From Methanofollis fontis (GTDB lineage Archaea > Halobacteriota > Methanomicrobia > Methanomicrobiales > Methanofollaceae): DNA of 64,000 bases. Position 1 is the first letter of the stretch. Every line of letters starts with the position of its first letter. Below, piece after piece: positions 18,029 through 26,071 of this stretch. Below the pieces are notes generated by a model that made no database searches, was not told where the DNA came from, and saw nothing but the letters and a program-made list of their open reading frames with translations. The stretch lies in the NCBI RefSeq assembly GCF_004297185.1, contig NZ_PGCL01000003.1, positions 310,001 through 374,000 of the forward strand. The letters are read 5' to 3'. Position numbers and translations under genes: made by a program.

Positions 18029-18431
18029 TACAAACCTCATTAAGCCAAAACGCAATTTTAGAAGCCGAAAACGTATCCGGTTTTCCAGAACCTGACAAAT
18101 AACCAGAATAAACATTCAACGTCATAATTGCGACATTAAATATATTCCAGTTGTAATCTAACAGATTTCTCTGGACTTCATCATAAAATCAACCCGTCAG
18201 ATGATAATAGATGTCCAACTCCTGAAGTTATGATCCAAAAATCGTAAAAAAGGGATTTTTTTAATAAAAGCAGGTATTGCAGTATAGTTCACCTCTGTAC
18301 TTCCCCGGGGAAATCAATTAAAAATCCAATCAAAGGGCCTATCGCAACGTTTCGCTTTTTCAAATGTCCTGCTGCTGAAATTATATATCAATACGGATCC
18401 AATACGATTATTAAAACTCTTGGAGTTGTAA
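18029..18431. promoter_or_regulatory. Divergent promoter region, RND operon and TrmB gene
   Basis: AT-rich and non-coding. For the regulator, a TATA box TTATATAT lies at 18381-18388, followed by two direct AATACG copies at 18390-18395 and 18401-18406, a likely protein-binding site between TATA box and start codon. On the minus strand an AT box near 18,133-18,145 could serve the exporter operon. The layout fits local control of the exporter by the TrmB-family protein; this is inferred. Confidence 0.45.
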
Positions 18432-19181
18432 ATGCGAGAGACGACAATTAAAACCCTTAGAAGGCTTGGATTTACCGAATATGAAGCAAGGGCGTACATA
18501 TCACTCGTGGGTTTTGGAATGGCAACCGCCCGTGAAATTCATGAAACCAGCGGTGTTCCGCAGGGACGAATTTATTCGGTATTACGAAGTCTCTCTGACA
18601 AAAATTATATCGAAATCCAGAACGGAAATCCTTCATATTTCTATGCCGATAATCCCGGCGCAATACTCAACAAACTAAAGACAGAGATGAATAACTCAAT
18701 AAATGAATCGATAGAATATCTTTCAAATCTTCATCTCAACTCGAAACCGCCCTCTCCCATATGGGCTATTTCCTCGGAATGGGGCATTAAAAACAGAATA
18801 AAGACACTTATCCAGGGTGCAGACCGAGAGATTATTATTCTTGTTTATGACCCTTCCCTTCTCGGATGGATCCTGCCGGAATTAAAAAAAATTAAACGGA
18901 GAGTAAATATCGAGATCTATGCGAAAAACAAAGATGATTTTGCAGGAACCAATTTGAGAGTGACCGAATATCCAGAAAAAATGTACTCCATGATGGAAAA
19001 GGTCACCTCTATGGAAAAAAATGTTTATGGTGTCCACGAAGCCAAGATGAATCTGTTAATAGATGAGTCAACGGGCTTTTTTATAGGAAAAACGCAGGGA
19101 ACGGTTACAGGAGTGATTGCGCAGTCACCGCAGCTCGTATACACAATAAGGGCCTTTATGAAAATGCTTGGTGACGAATGA
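18432..19181 (+). CDS. TrmB-family transcriptional regulator
   Basis: 249 residues. The N-terminal winged helix (residues 1-75, LRRLGFTEYEARAYISLVGF then SGVPQGRIYSVLRSLSDKNY) is typical of archaeal TrmB proteins. A short coiled linker (about 80-100) follows, then an effector-binding region containing IWAISSEWGIKNRIKTLIQG and DREIIILVYDP, similar to the PLD-like regulatory domain of the family. TrmB proteins usually sense a small ligand and repress neighbouring transport genes. Divergence from the RND exporter suggests that as target. Confidence 0.88.
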   Translation: MRETTIKTLRRLGFTEYEARAYISLVGFGMATAREIHETSGVPQGRIYSVLRSLSDKNYIEIQNGNPSYFYADNPGAILNKLKTEMNNSINESIEYLSNLHLNSKPPSPIWAISSEWGIKNRIKTLIQGADREIIILVYDPSLLGWILPELKKIKRRVNIEIYAKNKDDFAGTNLRVTEYPEKMYSMMEKVTSMEKNVYGVHEAKMNLLIDESTGFFIGKTQGTVTGVIAQSPQLVYTIRAFMKMLGDE

Positions 19182-19320
19182 TTATTCATGAAGGTTCAAA
19201 ACCAGAACCTAGATGGAATTATATGATGAGAAGAAGATTTTAAGAAAATTCCATCTCAGCCAACATATCTGGCACCTGGAATGAGTGCGTCCGATGAGAT
19301 AAAAATCCCCCGGGACTTCC

Positions 19321-19478
19321 GCAACCGTTATCATTCCTGTTACGCTACGTTTCCATGAACCATCATGAAACACGGGAGAGCCCTCACCATCACGATCACT
19401 CTTCTCATCACTGTTTTGTTTGCCGTTTCTGCAGGCTGCACCGGCCCTGTTCAGCAACCTTCGGCTTCCCCTGCCGTC
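19321..19478 (+). repeat. Right copy of hydrolase 5'-end duplication
   Basis: Partner of 14,814-14,968. It covers the upstream leader and signal-peptide codons of the intact hydrolase gene. The two copies differ at scattered bases and by a 10-base insertion, so the duplication is not recent. Confidence 0.75.
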
Positions 19479-20735
19479 ACCGCGCCTGCCGCTGACGGCT
19501 CTTCACTCGTGTTTACGGACCAGGAGTTCGCCTTCGAGCTCAGGCGGACGATCGGCGCCTCGTATGCGGGAGAGGCCGATATCGGCGAGTGCCTCGCCAC
19601 TGCATCCAGGATCCAGGAAGGAGACTTCGAGAGCTGGTACACCGAATGGAACAGGACGGCGGACGCCTTCAGGGCCGCGGGTGACGGGAGCCTCGCGGCC
19701 GGGCACAGGGTTTCCGCAATGGAGGCATACTACCGGGCCGCAACATATTACCGCACGGCCGAGTTCTTCCTGCACGGCAATCCCGCCGACCCCCGCATCG
19801 TGGAGACCTGGAGCAAGAGCCGGGACGCATTCCGAGACGCCATCGCCCTCGATGTCGTCCCGTACGAGATCGTCGCCATCCCGTACGAGAACACGACGCT
19901 GCCGGGTTACTTCTACACCGTCGACGACTCTGGCATTTCCAGGCCGCTCCTCATCGTCCAGACCGGCTTTGACGGCTGCCAGGAGGAGCTCCACCCATAT
20001 GCAATGGAAGGGATCAGACGCGGCTACAACGTCCTGACATTCGAGGGTCCGGGCCAGGGCGAAGTGATCCGGGTCCAGCACATCCCGTTCCGTGCCGACT
20101 GGGAGAACGTGATCGCCCCTGTCGTGGACTATGCGGCGGGTCGGCCCGACGTCGACGAGGACCGGATCGCACTCTGGGGAATATCGCTCGGGGGCTACCT
20201 CGCCCCCCGCGGTGCCGCATATGAGCCCCGGATCACGGCGCTAGTGGCGGACGGAGGCACCTACGACGTCGGACAGAACCTGCTTCAGAACCTGCAGGAA
20301 GGCGGCGGAGCGCCCGCGAACCTGACGGAAGACGACCTGCAGGAATGGCTGCAGACAGATCCGGCGGAGTTCAATGATGCCATCCTCGGTGCCATGGCGC
20401 ATGATACCGGCACCCGCTGGCTGAACGAGAACGGGATGTTCGTCTTCAGTGCCGCCTCGCCGGCAGAGTTCTGGGCGAAGTGGATGGAGTTTTCCCTCGC
20501 CGGAATCGCCGAAGAGATACGGTGCCCCACGCTGGTCTGCGCCGGTGCGGCCGATCACTTCGACCCGGACGGGGTGCAGGCACAGGCACTCTATGACCAC
20601 CTCACCTGCGAGCGCGACCTCATGGTATTCTCCGACGACTACGGTGCCGGATCGCACTGCCAGCTCGGGGCGTTTGCCCAATCGTTTGCCGCCAAGTTCG
20701 ATTGGCTCGACGACCGGATGGGAATGAGCGGGTGA
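19365..20735 (+). CDS. Alpha/beta hydrolase lipoprotein
   Basis: 456 residues. An N-terminal hydrophobic signal ends in the lipobox VSAGC, so the protein is probably lipid-anchored outside the membrane. A helical region (about 60-150) precedes the hydrolase fold. The nucleophile is the Ser of LWGISLGGYLAPRG, the acid is likely Asp in GAADHFDPDG, and the His is in GAGSHCQLGA. The layout resembles FrsA/DUF1100-type esterase-peptidases. Substrate unknown. A second ATG ten bases before 19365 is out of frame and part of the small insertion that distinguishes this leader from the broken copy at 14,848. Confidence 0.85.
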   Translation: MKHGRALTITITLLITVLFAVSAGCTGPVQQPSASPAVTAPAADGSSLVFTDQEFAFELRRTIGASYAGEADIGECLATASRIQEGDFESWYTEWNRTADAFRAAGDGSLAAGHRVSAMEAYYRAATYYRTAEFFLHGNPADPRIVETWSKSRDAFRDAIALDVVPYEIVAIPYENTTLPGYFYTVDDSGISRPLLIVQTGFDGCQEELHPYAMEGIRRGYNVLTFEGPGQGEVIRVQHIPFRADWENVIAPVVDYAAGRPDVDEDRIALWGISLGGYLAPRGAAYEPRITALVADGGTYDVGQNLLQNLQEGGGAPANLTEDDLQEWLQTDPAEFNDAILGAMAHDTGTRWLNENGMFVFSAASPAEFWAKWMEFSLAGIAEEIRCPTLVCAGAADHFDPDGVQAQALYDHLTCERDLMVFSDDYGAGSHCQLGAFAQSFAAKFDWLDDRMGMSG

Positions 20736-20839
20736 GGGGGCACCCCCTCCCGGCCCTGAAAAAAGGGCACATCAGTGTTCTTTTTTGATTTCAACCGATT
20801 TTTCCAGGGGCGGATTTCGGCCATGAAATAAAACGGAGA

Positions 20840-21016
20840 ATGTCGCTTCGATCACTGCAAAACGACAGGATCACGGGGCCATTGCGGCGATATGAGGGGC
20901 AGGAATTATACAGGATGTTCGTGCAGGCCCACCTCGAGATCGGCGGTCTGAGGGCATCTGTGGGGGTCGATGTATCGACTGATCGGGCGAAAATTACTGA
21001 TATAAGGATTGCTTAA
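20840..21016 (+). CDS. Possible 58-residue protein
   Basis: ATG at 20840 directly after CGGAGA, giving a basic N-terminus and a C-terminal strand pattern (GLRASVGVDVSTDRAKITDI). It lies in a 313-base gap between the hydrolase and the convergent arsR. No family recognised; composition is compatible with a real gene but the spacing of the ribosome site is tight. Confidence 0.3.
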   Translation: MSLRSLQNDRITGPLRRYEGQELYRMFVQAHLEIGGLRASVGVDVSTDRAKITDIRIA

Positions 21017-21048
21017 CCGGAAGGGGCGCCCCCATCCATCCTGCAGGG

Positions 21049-21420
21049 CTAATCCCGATTCTCCGACATCCACCGCTCCCCCTCAATAGTGAGGCGGTAG
21101 ATGATCCAGTTGCCCTGCTGCTCTCCCTGGATCAGCCCGGCCTTTTTCAGAACCGAGAGATGGTAGGAGAGCCTGGAGTCAGCGATTTCGAGCACGGCCT
21201 TGATCACGCAGACACAGAGGGGCTGGACGGCGAGCATGGAGAGGATCTTCTGCCGATTCGGATCGGCGAGCGCACGGTGGAGGATGCACCTCGCCTCGAT
21301 CTCCGCGTCGCCGGGCAGGCGCTCGACCAGCCCATCGATGCCGCCGCACCGGCAGAGCGACTCCTCGATCCCCTCGGGGAGGATCATGGCCTCCTCCCTG
21401 CATCTCGTGTACTCTTCCAA
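21049..21420 (-). CDS. arsR: ArsR-family metal(loid)-responsive repressor
   Basis: 123 residues from a TTG preceded by GGAGGT; an ATG at 21387 with GGGAGG upstream is an alternative start. The winged helix runs from about residue 45 (ALADPNRQKILSMLAV) through SRLSYHLSVLKKAGLI. LCVCVIK in the third helix has the paired Cys of As(III)-sensing ArsR proteins, and LCRCGG near the N-terminus could add ligands. It is divergent from the arsenic-type operon, with two matching inverted repeats between them. Confidence 0.88.
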   Translation of the reverse strand: MEEYTRCREEAMILPEGIEESLCRCGGIDGLVERLPGDAEIEARCILHRALADPNRQKILSMLAVQPLCVCVIKAVLEIADSRLSYHLSVLKKAGLIQGEQQGNWIIYRLTIEGERWMSENRD

Positions 21421-21439
21421 ACGGGACTGACCTCCTCTG

Positions 21440-21552
21440 TTTCATCCAGTCGTGAAATGGCTGTGGGTATATAAGCATCGGTCCGATGGCGTCTGCCTCC
21501 ACGACCGCACGGGAAGGGCATTTCAAAAAATGATGAAATGGAAACCTATATA
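21440..21552. promoter_or_regulatory. Divergent ars promoters with two operator repeats
   Basis: Two inverted repeats of identical design, TTTCA-N8-TGAAA, lie at 21440-21457 and 21521-21538 (extended to ATTTCA/TGAAAT at 21520-21539). Each is next to a TATA box: TATATAAG at about 21468-21475 for arsR on the minus strand, and CTATATATCC at about 21545-21554 for the plus-strand operon. Binding by ArsR would block both promoters. The repeats are seen directly; ArsR as the binder is inferred from position. Confidence 0.65.
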
Positions 21553-21605
21553 TCCGATTGCCGCTCACATTAGTTCAAATAAAGTTGAAACAATGCGGCA
21601 CGGTG

Positions 21606-21752
21606 ATGAAATTGACAGAAAAAGAGTGTGAGAAGAAAAAAGGCGGGTTCCTCTCCCGCCTGCGCGCGATGGGCGGAAAGGAATGCGAATGCGGCTGCTG
21701 CGGGGGCGTACGGATCGTCCCGAAAGAGAAGAAGCCTGAAGAGAAGGATTGA
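21606..21752 (+). CDS. Small cysteine-rich protein, first gene of ars-type operon
   Basis: 48 residues from the ATG at 21606 (MKLTEKECEKKKGG). A basic N-terminal half is followed by ECECGCCGG, a compact metal-binding motif, and a Lys/Glu tail. It probably binds a thiophilic metal or metalloid. It precedes the permease by 70 bases. I know of no characterised homologue. Confidence 0.6.
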   Translation: MKLTEKECEKKKGGFLSRLRAMGGKECECGCCGGVRIVPKEKKPEEKD

Positions 21753-21822
21753 GCGGACAACGCCCGGGTAATGGCAATGCGACGGCACACCGGCAGGGCG
21801 GGACCGGAGCGGAGGGAGGGCG

Positions 21823-22749
21823 ATGGCAATCACTGAGATGCTTCTCTCCGCCGGGCAGTTCTTCGCCGTGATCGCCGGCGAACTGCTCCTGCTCTTTGTG
21901 GGGATCAGTTTTCTCGTCGGACTGCTCCACGCCTACGTCCCGGAGGAACGGATCCGGCGGACCCTCGCCGGGCAGGGCGAGGGCACGGCCACCGTGCTCG
22001 GCGGGTTCTTCGGGGCGCTCACCCCGTTCTGCTCCTGCTCCACCATCCCGATCCTGGTGGGGCTGCTGAACGCCGGGATCCCCTTCGCCGCCTGCATGGC
22101 ATTCCTGCTCGCGTCCCCGCTCCTCAACCCGGTGATCCTCTCCCTCCTCGCCGCCCTCATCGGACCGGTGCCGACGGCGGTATATGCCGTCATCACCTTC
22201 TGTGCGGCCATACTGCTTGCCATCCTCCTCAGCAGGTTCGGCTTTGAGAAATATGTCAGAGAGGTAACCATAGAGGGTATGAAGGCGCCTTCTACCTGTG
22301 ATTGCGCCGGCGGAGGGTTCAGAGAGCGCCACGCCCCGCGGTTCCGGTCGGCCCTGCACTTCGCCATCTCCCTCTTCCGCCAGGTCCTGCCCTACCTCCT
22401 CCTGGGCGCCGGCATCGGTGCCTTCATCTACGGTTTCGTCCCCGCCAATCTCATCATATCGGTTGCCGGGCCGGAGAACCCCCTCGCCATCCCGGCAGCG
22501 GCGGCAATCGGTGTCCCCATGTACATCAGGGCAGAGACGATCATCCCGATCAGCGCCGTCCTCCTCCAGAAGGGGATGGGCGTCGGGGCGGTGATGGCCC
22601 TGATCATCGGCGGTGCCGGTGCGAGCATCCCTGAGATCACCCTGCTCTCGGCGATCTTCGAGCGGCGGCTGGTGGCGGCGTTCGTCGCCACTGTGCTCGG
22701 GATCGCCGTCATTGCGGGGTGTGCATTCGGGATCCTTCTCCCGGCATAA
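21823..22749 (+). CDS. Permease, DUF318/ArsP-like, first copy
   Basis: 308 residues, about eight membrane helices in two halves joined by a cytosolic linker (about 150-180) with a Cys pair (STCDCAGG). PFCSCSTIPILVGLLNAGIP near residue 67 is the conserved Cys motif of the DUF318 (SO_0444/ArsP) permease family; ArsP members export trivalent organoarsenicals. A second motif, GASIPEITLLS, lies in the C-terminal half. GGAGGG lies a few bases before the ATG. The substrate is probably an arsenic species, inferred from the operon. Confidence 0.82.
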   Translation: MAITEMLLSAGQFFAVIAGELLLLFVGISFLVGLLHAYVPEERIRRTLAGQGEGTATVLGGFFGALTPFCSCSTIPILVGLLNAGIPFAACMAFLLASPLLNPVILSLLAALIGPVPTAVYAVITFCAAILLAILLSRFGFEKYVREVTIEGMKAPSTCDCAGGGFRERHAPRFRSALHFAISLFRQVLPYLLLGAGIGAFIYGFVPANLIISVAGPENPLAIPAAAAIGVPMYIRAETIIPISAVLLQKGMGVGAVMALIIGGAGASIPEITLLSAIFERRLVAAFVATVLGIAVIAGCAFGILLPA

Positions 22750-22800
22750 CGATGAATAGAGAGACGAACAACGACCACCAGCAACACACGGAGAAAAAGC

Positions 22801-23874
22801 ATGATCGAGATGCTCATCGGATCCCTCCTCCTGGGCTGGGATACCCTGCTCGACTATCTCGCCGAGCACGTGCTCACCTGCCTGATCCCGGCGTTCTTCA
22901 TCGCCGGCGCCATTGCGGCGTTCATCCGGAAGGAAGCGATCCTCAAGTACTTCAGCCCTGATGCAAAGAAGAGCGTTGCCTATGGGCTCGCATCGGTCTC
23001 GGGAACAGTGCTCGCCGTCTGCTCCTGCACGATCCTCCCGATGTTCGCCGGGCTCTTCAAGCGGGGCAGCGGCATCGGGCCGGCCACGACCTTCCTCTAC
23101 GCCGGACCGGCGATCAACATCCTTGCGATCGTCTATACGGCAAAGGTGCTCGGCTTCGACCTCGGGCTCGCCAGGGCGCTGTTTGCGATCGTCCTGGCCA
23201 TCGTGATCGGTCTGGTCATGGCGACGCTCTTCCGCTCCCACGACGCCGAGACAAAACAGAAGATGGCGGCGATGCCGCAGACTCCTGCCGGGAGCGACGA
23301 GGAGCGGCCGCGCTGGGTCTTCCCGCTCTTCTTCGCTCTCCTGGTCGGCATCCTGATCGCCGGCACCGCCCAGGCCGACTGGATGATCAAGTTCCCGGTC
23401 ATCTACGCCCTCACCCTGGGGATCACCGTCCTGCTCATCTACTTCTTCGAGCGGGACGAGGTGACCGAGTGGGGATGGGAGACCTGGGACCTCACGAAGA
23501 AGATCTTCCCGATCCTCGTGGTCGGCACCTTCCTGCTCGGCATGCTCGCCTTCTTCCTCCCGCCCGAGACCTTCGGCCCCTTCTTCGGGACGAACTCTCT
23601 CCAGTCGGCCCTGCTCGCCTCGGTCGTCGGGACGGTCCTCTACATGCCCACCCTGCTGGAGGTGCCGGTGATCGGGACGACCTTCGGCTACACCTCGGGC
23701 GTGATGGCCGGTGGTCCGGCGCTCGCCCTCCTCCTCTCCGGGCCGAGCGTCAGCCTCCCCTCCCTGCTGGTGATATCGCGGGTGATGGGCCCGAAGAAGA
23801 CCGCCGTATATGCGGTGCTCGTGATCCTCTTCTCGGCCCTCGCCGGCTCTGTCTACGGCATGATTATCGGGTGA
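22801..23874 (+). CDS. Permease, DUF318/ArsP-like, second copy
   Basis: 357 residues with two blocks of membrane helices flanking a cytosolic linker (about 145-170). AVCSCTILPMFAGLFKRGSG (about 77-96) is the same Cys-containing motif as in the first permease, followed by FLYAGPAINILAIV. The second half has YMPTLLEVPVIGTTF. It is a separate branch of the family from the gene upstream, so the pair may handle two species or form a hetero-oligomer. The gene ends eight bases before the next ORF. Confidence 0.82.
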   Translation: MIEMLIGSLLLGWDTLLDYLAEHVLTCLIPAFFIAGAIAAFIRKEAILKYFSPDAKKSVAYGLASVSGTVLAVCSCTILPMFAGLFKRGSGIGPATTFLYAGPAINILAIVYTAKVLGFDLGLARALFAIVLAIVIGLVMATLFRSHDAETKQKMAAMPQTPAGSDEERPRWVFPLFFALLVGILIAGTAQADWMIKFPVIYALTLGITVLLIYFFERDEVTEWGWETWDLTKKIFPILVVGTFLLGMLAFFLPPETFGPFFGTNSLQSALLASVVGTVLYMPTLLEVPVIGTTFGYTSGVMAGGPALALLLSGPSVSLPSLLVISRVMGPKKTAVYAVLVILFSALAGSVYGMIIG

Positions 23875-23881
23875 TCAGATC

Positions 23882-24133
23882 ATGACAGAAAAGAACAGAC
23901 CATGCTGCGCCGCCGAAGCGATGCGGCGTATCAGGCAGATCGAGGTCGGCGGGATCGTCGTCGGCCTCGCCATGCTCGACGACACCATCGACGGGGTGCG
24001 GGAGATGGACCTCCACAGCGCCGATTCGATCGCCGACGAACTCCTGAAACAGATAAAAATCTACAATTACGTCCCTGGTGCGGCCGAAGCGGCCTACCGC
24101 GCGGCCCTGCTCAGGGAATATGAAATGAGGTGA
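23882..24133 (+). CDS. Small conserved-type protein in the ars operon
   Basis: 83 residues with a Cys pair at the start (RPCCAAEAMRRI) and a helical body (VGGIVVGLAMLDDTIDGVRE, SIADELLKQIKIYNYVPG). It resembles small proteins that accompany DUF318 permeases in anaerobes; the function is unknown. Its stop lies five bases before the start of the thioredoxin-like gene. Confidence 0.65.
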   Translation: MTEKNRPCCAAEAMRRIRQIEVGGIVVGLAMLDDTIDGVREMDLHSADSIADELLKQIKIYNYVPGAAEAAYRAALLREYEMR

Positions 24134-24138
24134 CTATC

Positions 24139-24372
24139 ATGAAGATTGAAGTGCTTGGAACAGGCTGCATGAAATGCAGGCGCCTGGCAAAGAACGTCGA
24201 GAAGGCAGTTGCTGAACTCGGGATCCCGGCCGAGATCGAGAAGGTGGAGGATATCACCGCCATCATGGACAGGGGCGTGATGCTGACGCCGGCGCTGATC
24301 GTCGACGGCGAGTTGAAGGTCTCGGGCCGCGTGGCCGACGTGAAGGAGATCAGGGAGATCCTGCAGGGGTGA
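24139..24372 (+). CDS. Thioredoxin-like small redox disulfide protein
   Basis: 77 residues from the ATG at 24139, which follows GAGGTGA at good spacing. VLGTGCMKCRRL near the N-terminus is the CxxC active site (C10, C13) of the archaeal MTH895-type glutaredoxin/thioredoxin family, and MLTPALIVDGELKVSG carries the cis-Pro loop. It probably reduces the arsenate reductase or a metal-bound partner. Such proteins are common beside DUF318 permeases. Confidence 0.85.
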   Translation: MKIEVLGTGCMKCRRLAKNVEKAVAELGIPAEIEKVEDITAIMDRGVMLTPALIVDGELKVSGRVADVKEIREILQG

Positions 24373-24377
24373 TGGGA

Positions 24378-24833
24378 ATGGCGGATACCTGCACCTGCAC
24401 CTGCAGCCAGATCGAGACCAGGCGGATCATCTTCGCCTGCTCTGGCGCCTCAAACGTCGGCGAACTCTCGAATGCTGCGGCGGTCGCCCTCACGGCGGAG
24501 GGCTTCGGGAGCAAGGCCTGCACCGCCTCCCTGGCCATCATAACCCCTTCCGTGATGAAGAAGGTCGGGGACGCCGACGAGATCGTCGTCATCGATGGAT
24601 GCCCGGTCGAATGCACCGGAAAGATCGCCGCGGAGGCGGGCATCGAACCCGACCAGCACATCGTGATCACCGACCTCGGGATCGAAAAGATCGGCGATAT
24701 GACCGTCGACGAGGACGACCTCGAGACGGTCGTCTCGGCGGCCTGGGAGGGGCAGGGCAGGAAAATGCCTGCTCCTGAGAGAAAGAAGCCGGGAACAGGC
24801 GGCTGTGGATGCGGATGCGGCGGGGGCTGCTGA
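24378..24833 (+). CDS. DGC-domain putative zinc-binding protein
   Basis: About 151 residues; GTG 24369 and ATG 24372 are alternative starts. The N-terminus has four alternating Cys (CTCTCS), then a DGC-type domain: IIFACSGASNVGELSN, later VVIDGCPVECTGKIAAE with the family DGC motif. The C-terminus is CGCGCGGGC. So three cysteine clusters could bind metal or metalloid. It lies in the arsenic operon. The DGC family is of unknown biochemistry; a carrier or sensor role is inferred. Confidence 0.75.
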   Translation: MADTCTCTCSQIETRRIIFACSGASNVGELSNAAAVALTAEGFGSKACTASLAIITPSVMKKVGDADEIVVIDGCPVECTGKIAAEAGIEPDQHIVITDLGIEKIGDMTVDEDDLETVVSAAWEGQGRKMPAPERKKPGTGGCGCGCGGGC

Positions 24834-24845
24834 AAGGAGGGGAGA

Positions 24846-25229
24846 ATGCCCGGTACCCTTGTTGTTGAATGGCGGCATATCGGCGAGAGCGTCGAGGCGA
24901 CCTGCGAGCGGTGCGCCGCCACCGGACGGACCCTTGCAGAGGTGGTGGAGGAGATCCGCCCCATGCTCTCGGCCCGGCGGATCCGGGTGCGGGTGACAGA
25001 GACGGTGCTCCCGCCTGAGCGGATCGATGAGTCCAACACCATCCTCTTCAACGGTGTGCCCATCGAGGACCTCCTCGACGAGGTGCGGGTGGAGATGACG
25101 CCCTGCGTCTCCTGCTCCTGCATCACCGGGACCGATGCAGAGTGCCGGGCGGTCGTCTGCGGGGAGGAGAGCCATGAGGCCGTGCCCGCCGACCTGATCA
25201 GGCGGGCGGCGCTGCGGGCGGTGGAGTGA
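24846..25229 (+). CDS. DUF2703 family protein
   Basis: 127 residues after a GGAGGGGAG site. VVEWRHIGESVEATCERCAA at the N-terminus and NTILFNGVPIEDLLDE in the middle are typical of DUF2703. TPCVSCSCITGTDAECRAVV adds several Cys for metal binding. The fold is probably thioredoxin-like. The gene sits immediately before arsC, in line with other arsenic clusters of anaerobes. Role unknown. Confidence 0.75.
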   Translation: MPGTLVVEWRHIGESVEATCERCAATGRTLAEVVEEIRPMLSARRIRVRVTETVLPPERIDESNTILFNGVPIEDLLDEVRVEMTPCVSCSCITGTDAECRAVVCGEESHEAVPADLIRRAALRAVE

Positions 25230-25235
25230 AGAGAC

Positions 25236-25646
25236 GTGAAAAAACGTGTGCTCTTTGTCTGCACCCACAATGCCGGCCGCTCCCAGATGGCGGAAGGCTA
25301 CCTGAACGCCCGCTACGGCGAGCGTTATGAGGCCTGTTCCGCCGGGACCGAACCGCGGGAAGGGCTGAACTCCTGCGCCGTCCGGGCAATGGCCGAGATC
25401 GGGATCGACATCTCCGCACAGCGCTCAAAGCACATCTCGACCTTTGCCGGAGAGGAGATGGACGTGCTGGTGGCGGTCTGCGAGGCCGGTACCTGCCCGC
25501 TCTTCCCCTGGGCGAAAGAAACGGTCCAACGGAGTTTCCCTGACCCCGCCCGCCTCAGCGGCAGCGAGGAGGAGATCATGGAGGGGGTGCGGCGGATCCG
25601 AGATGCAATCGCCGCCTGGATCGACGGCACCTTCGGGGCGGTGTAA
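25236..25646 (+). CDS. arsC: Arsenate reductase, low-MW phosphatase type
   Basis: 136 residues starting at GTG, six bases after the previous stop. VCTHNAGRSQMAEG (C9, R15) is the P-loop of the thioredoxin-coupled ArsC family. Later SAGTEP and the distal segment with AVCEAGTCPLFPWA supply the resolving cysteines, and SFPDPA the Asp-Pro acid. It reduces arsenate to arsenite for export by the permeases upstream, with electrons probably from the small CxxC protein in the operon. Confidence 0.9.
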   Translation: MKKRVLFVCTHNAGRSQMAEGYLNARYGERYEACSAGTEPREGLNSCAVRAMAEIGIDISAQRSKHISTFAGEEMDVLVAVCEAGTCPLFPWAKETVQRSFPDPARLSGSEEEIMEGVRRIRDAIAAWIDGTFGAV

Positions 25647-26005
25647 TGGGGTTCACCCTTGTCGTCTGTTCCGGGGTATCGAGCACCGGGCGACTGACGG
25701 CGCAGACCGGGGCGGTGCTCCTGCACCGTTGCGGCCGGATAATCGAGGCGTGCGTCCCGGCGACCCGACCTAAGGTGTCGCTGGAAGATAGCCTGCACAA
25801 CGCCGAAAAAATCTTTGTGCTGGACGGCTGCGGCGACTGTTGCGGGATGAAAAGGGTGCAGGCGCTCGGCGTTGAACCGGACCTGCATGTCGTCGCCACC
25901 TCGTGCGGGATCGAGAAACGGGGGATGGAAGAGCCGCATTATACGGAGATTGAGATGCTCCTTGCCGCGTGCAGGAGGCGGCTGGACGGCGATCCTGCCG
26001 GGTGA
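25646..26005 (+). CDS. Second DGC-domain putative zinc-binding protein
   Basis: 119 residues; its ATG shares a base with the arsC stop (TAATG). LVVCSGVSSTGRLTAQTGAV is the first Cys-containing strand-loop, and FVLDGCGDCCGMKRVQALGV carries the DGC motif and a CxxCC. It is a shorter paralogue of the protein at 24378 and lacks the terminal Cys clusters. It closes the arsenic-type operon. Confidence 0.75.
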   Translation: MGFTLVVCSGVSSTGRLTAQTGAVLLHRCGRIIEACVPATRPKVSLEDSLHNAEKIFVLDGCGDCCGMKRVQALGVEPDLHVVATSCGIEKRGMEEPHYTEIEMLLAACRRRLDGDPAG

Positions 26006-26071
26006 TGCCGTCTTTCGATGCATCAGGCAGGAGAGAATCGGATTTATTTTTCCTTCCGCCGATTCCTATCC

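Noticed and set aside
21565-23241. A 558-codon open frame on the minus strand
   Set aside because: It lies opposite two clear permease genes on the plus strand and its composition (Arg, Glu, Gly, Asp-rich) is that of a shadow frame in GC-rich DNA.
24450-25270. Two long minus-strand frames of about 270-300 codons
   Set aside because: They lie opposite the DGC and DUF2703 genes, which have good ribosome sites and Cys motifs.
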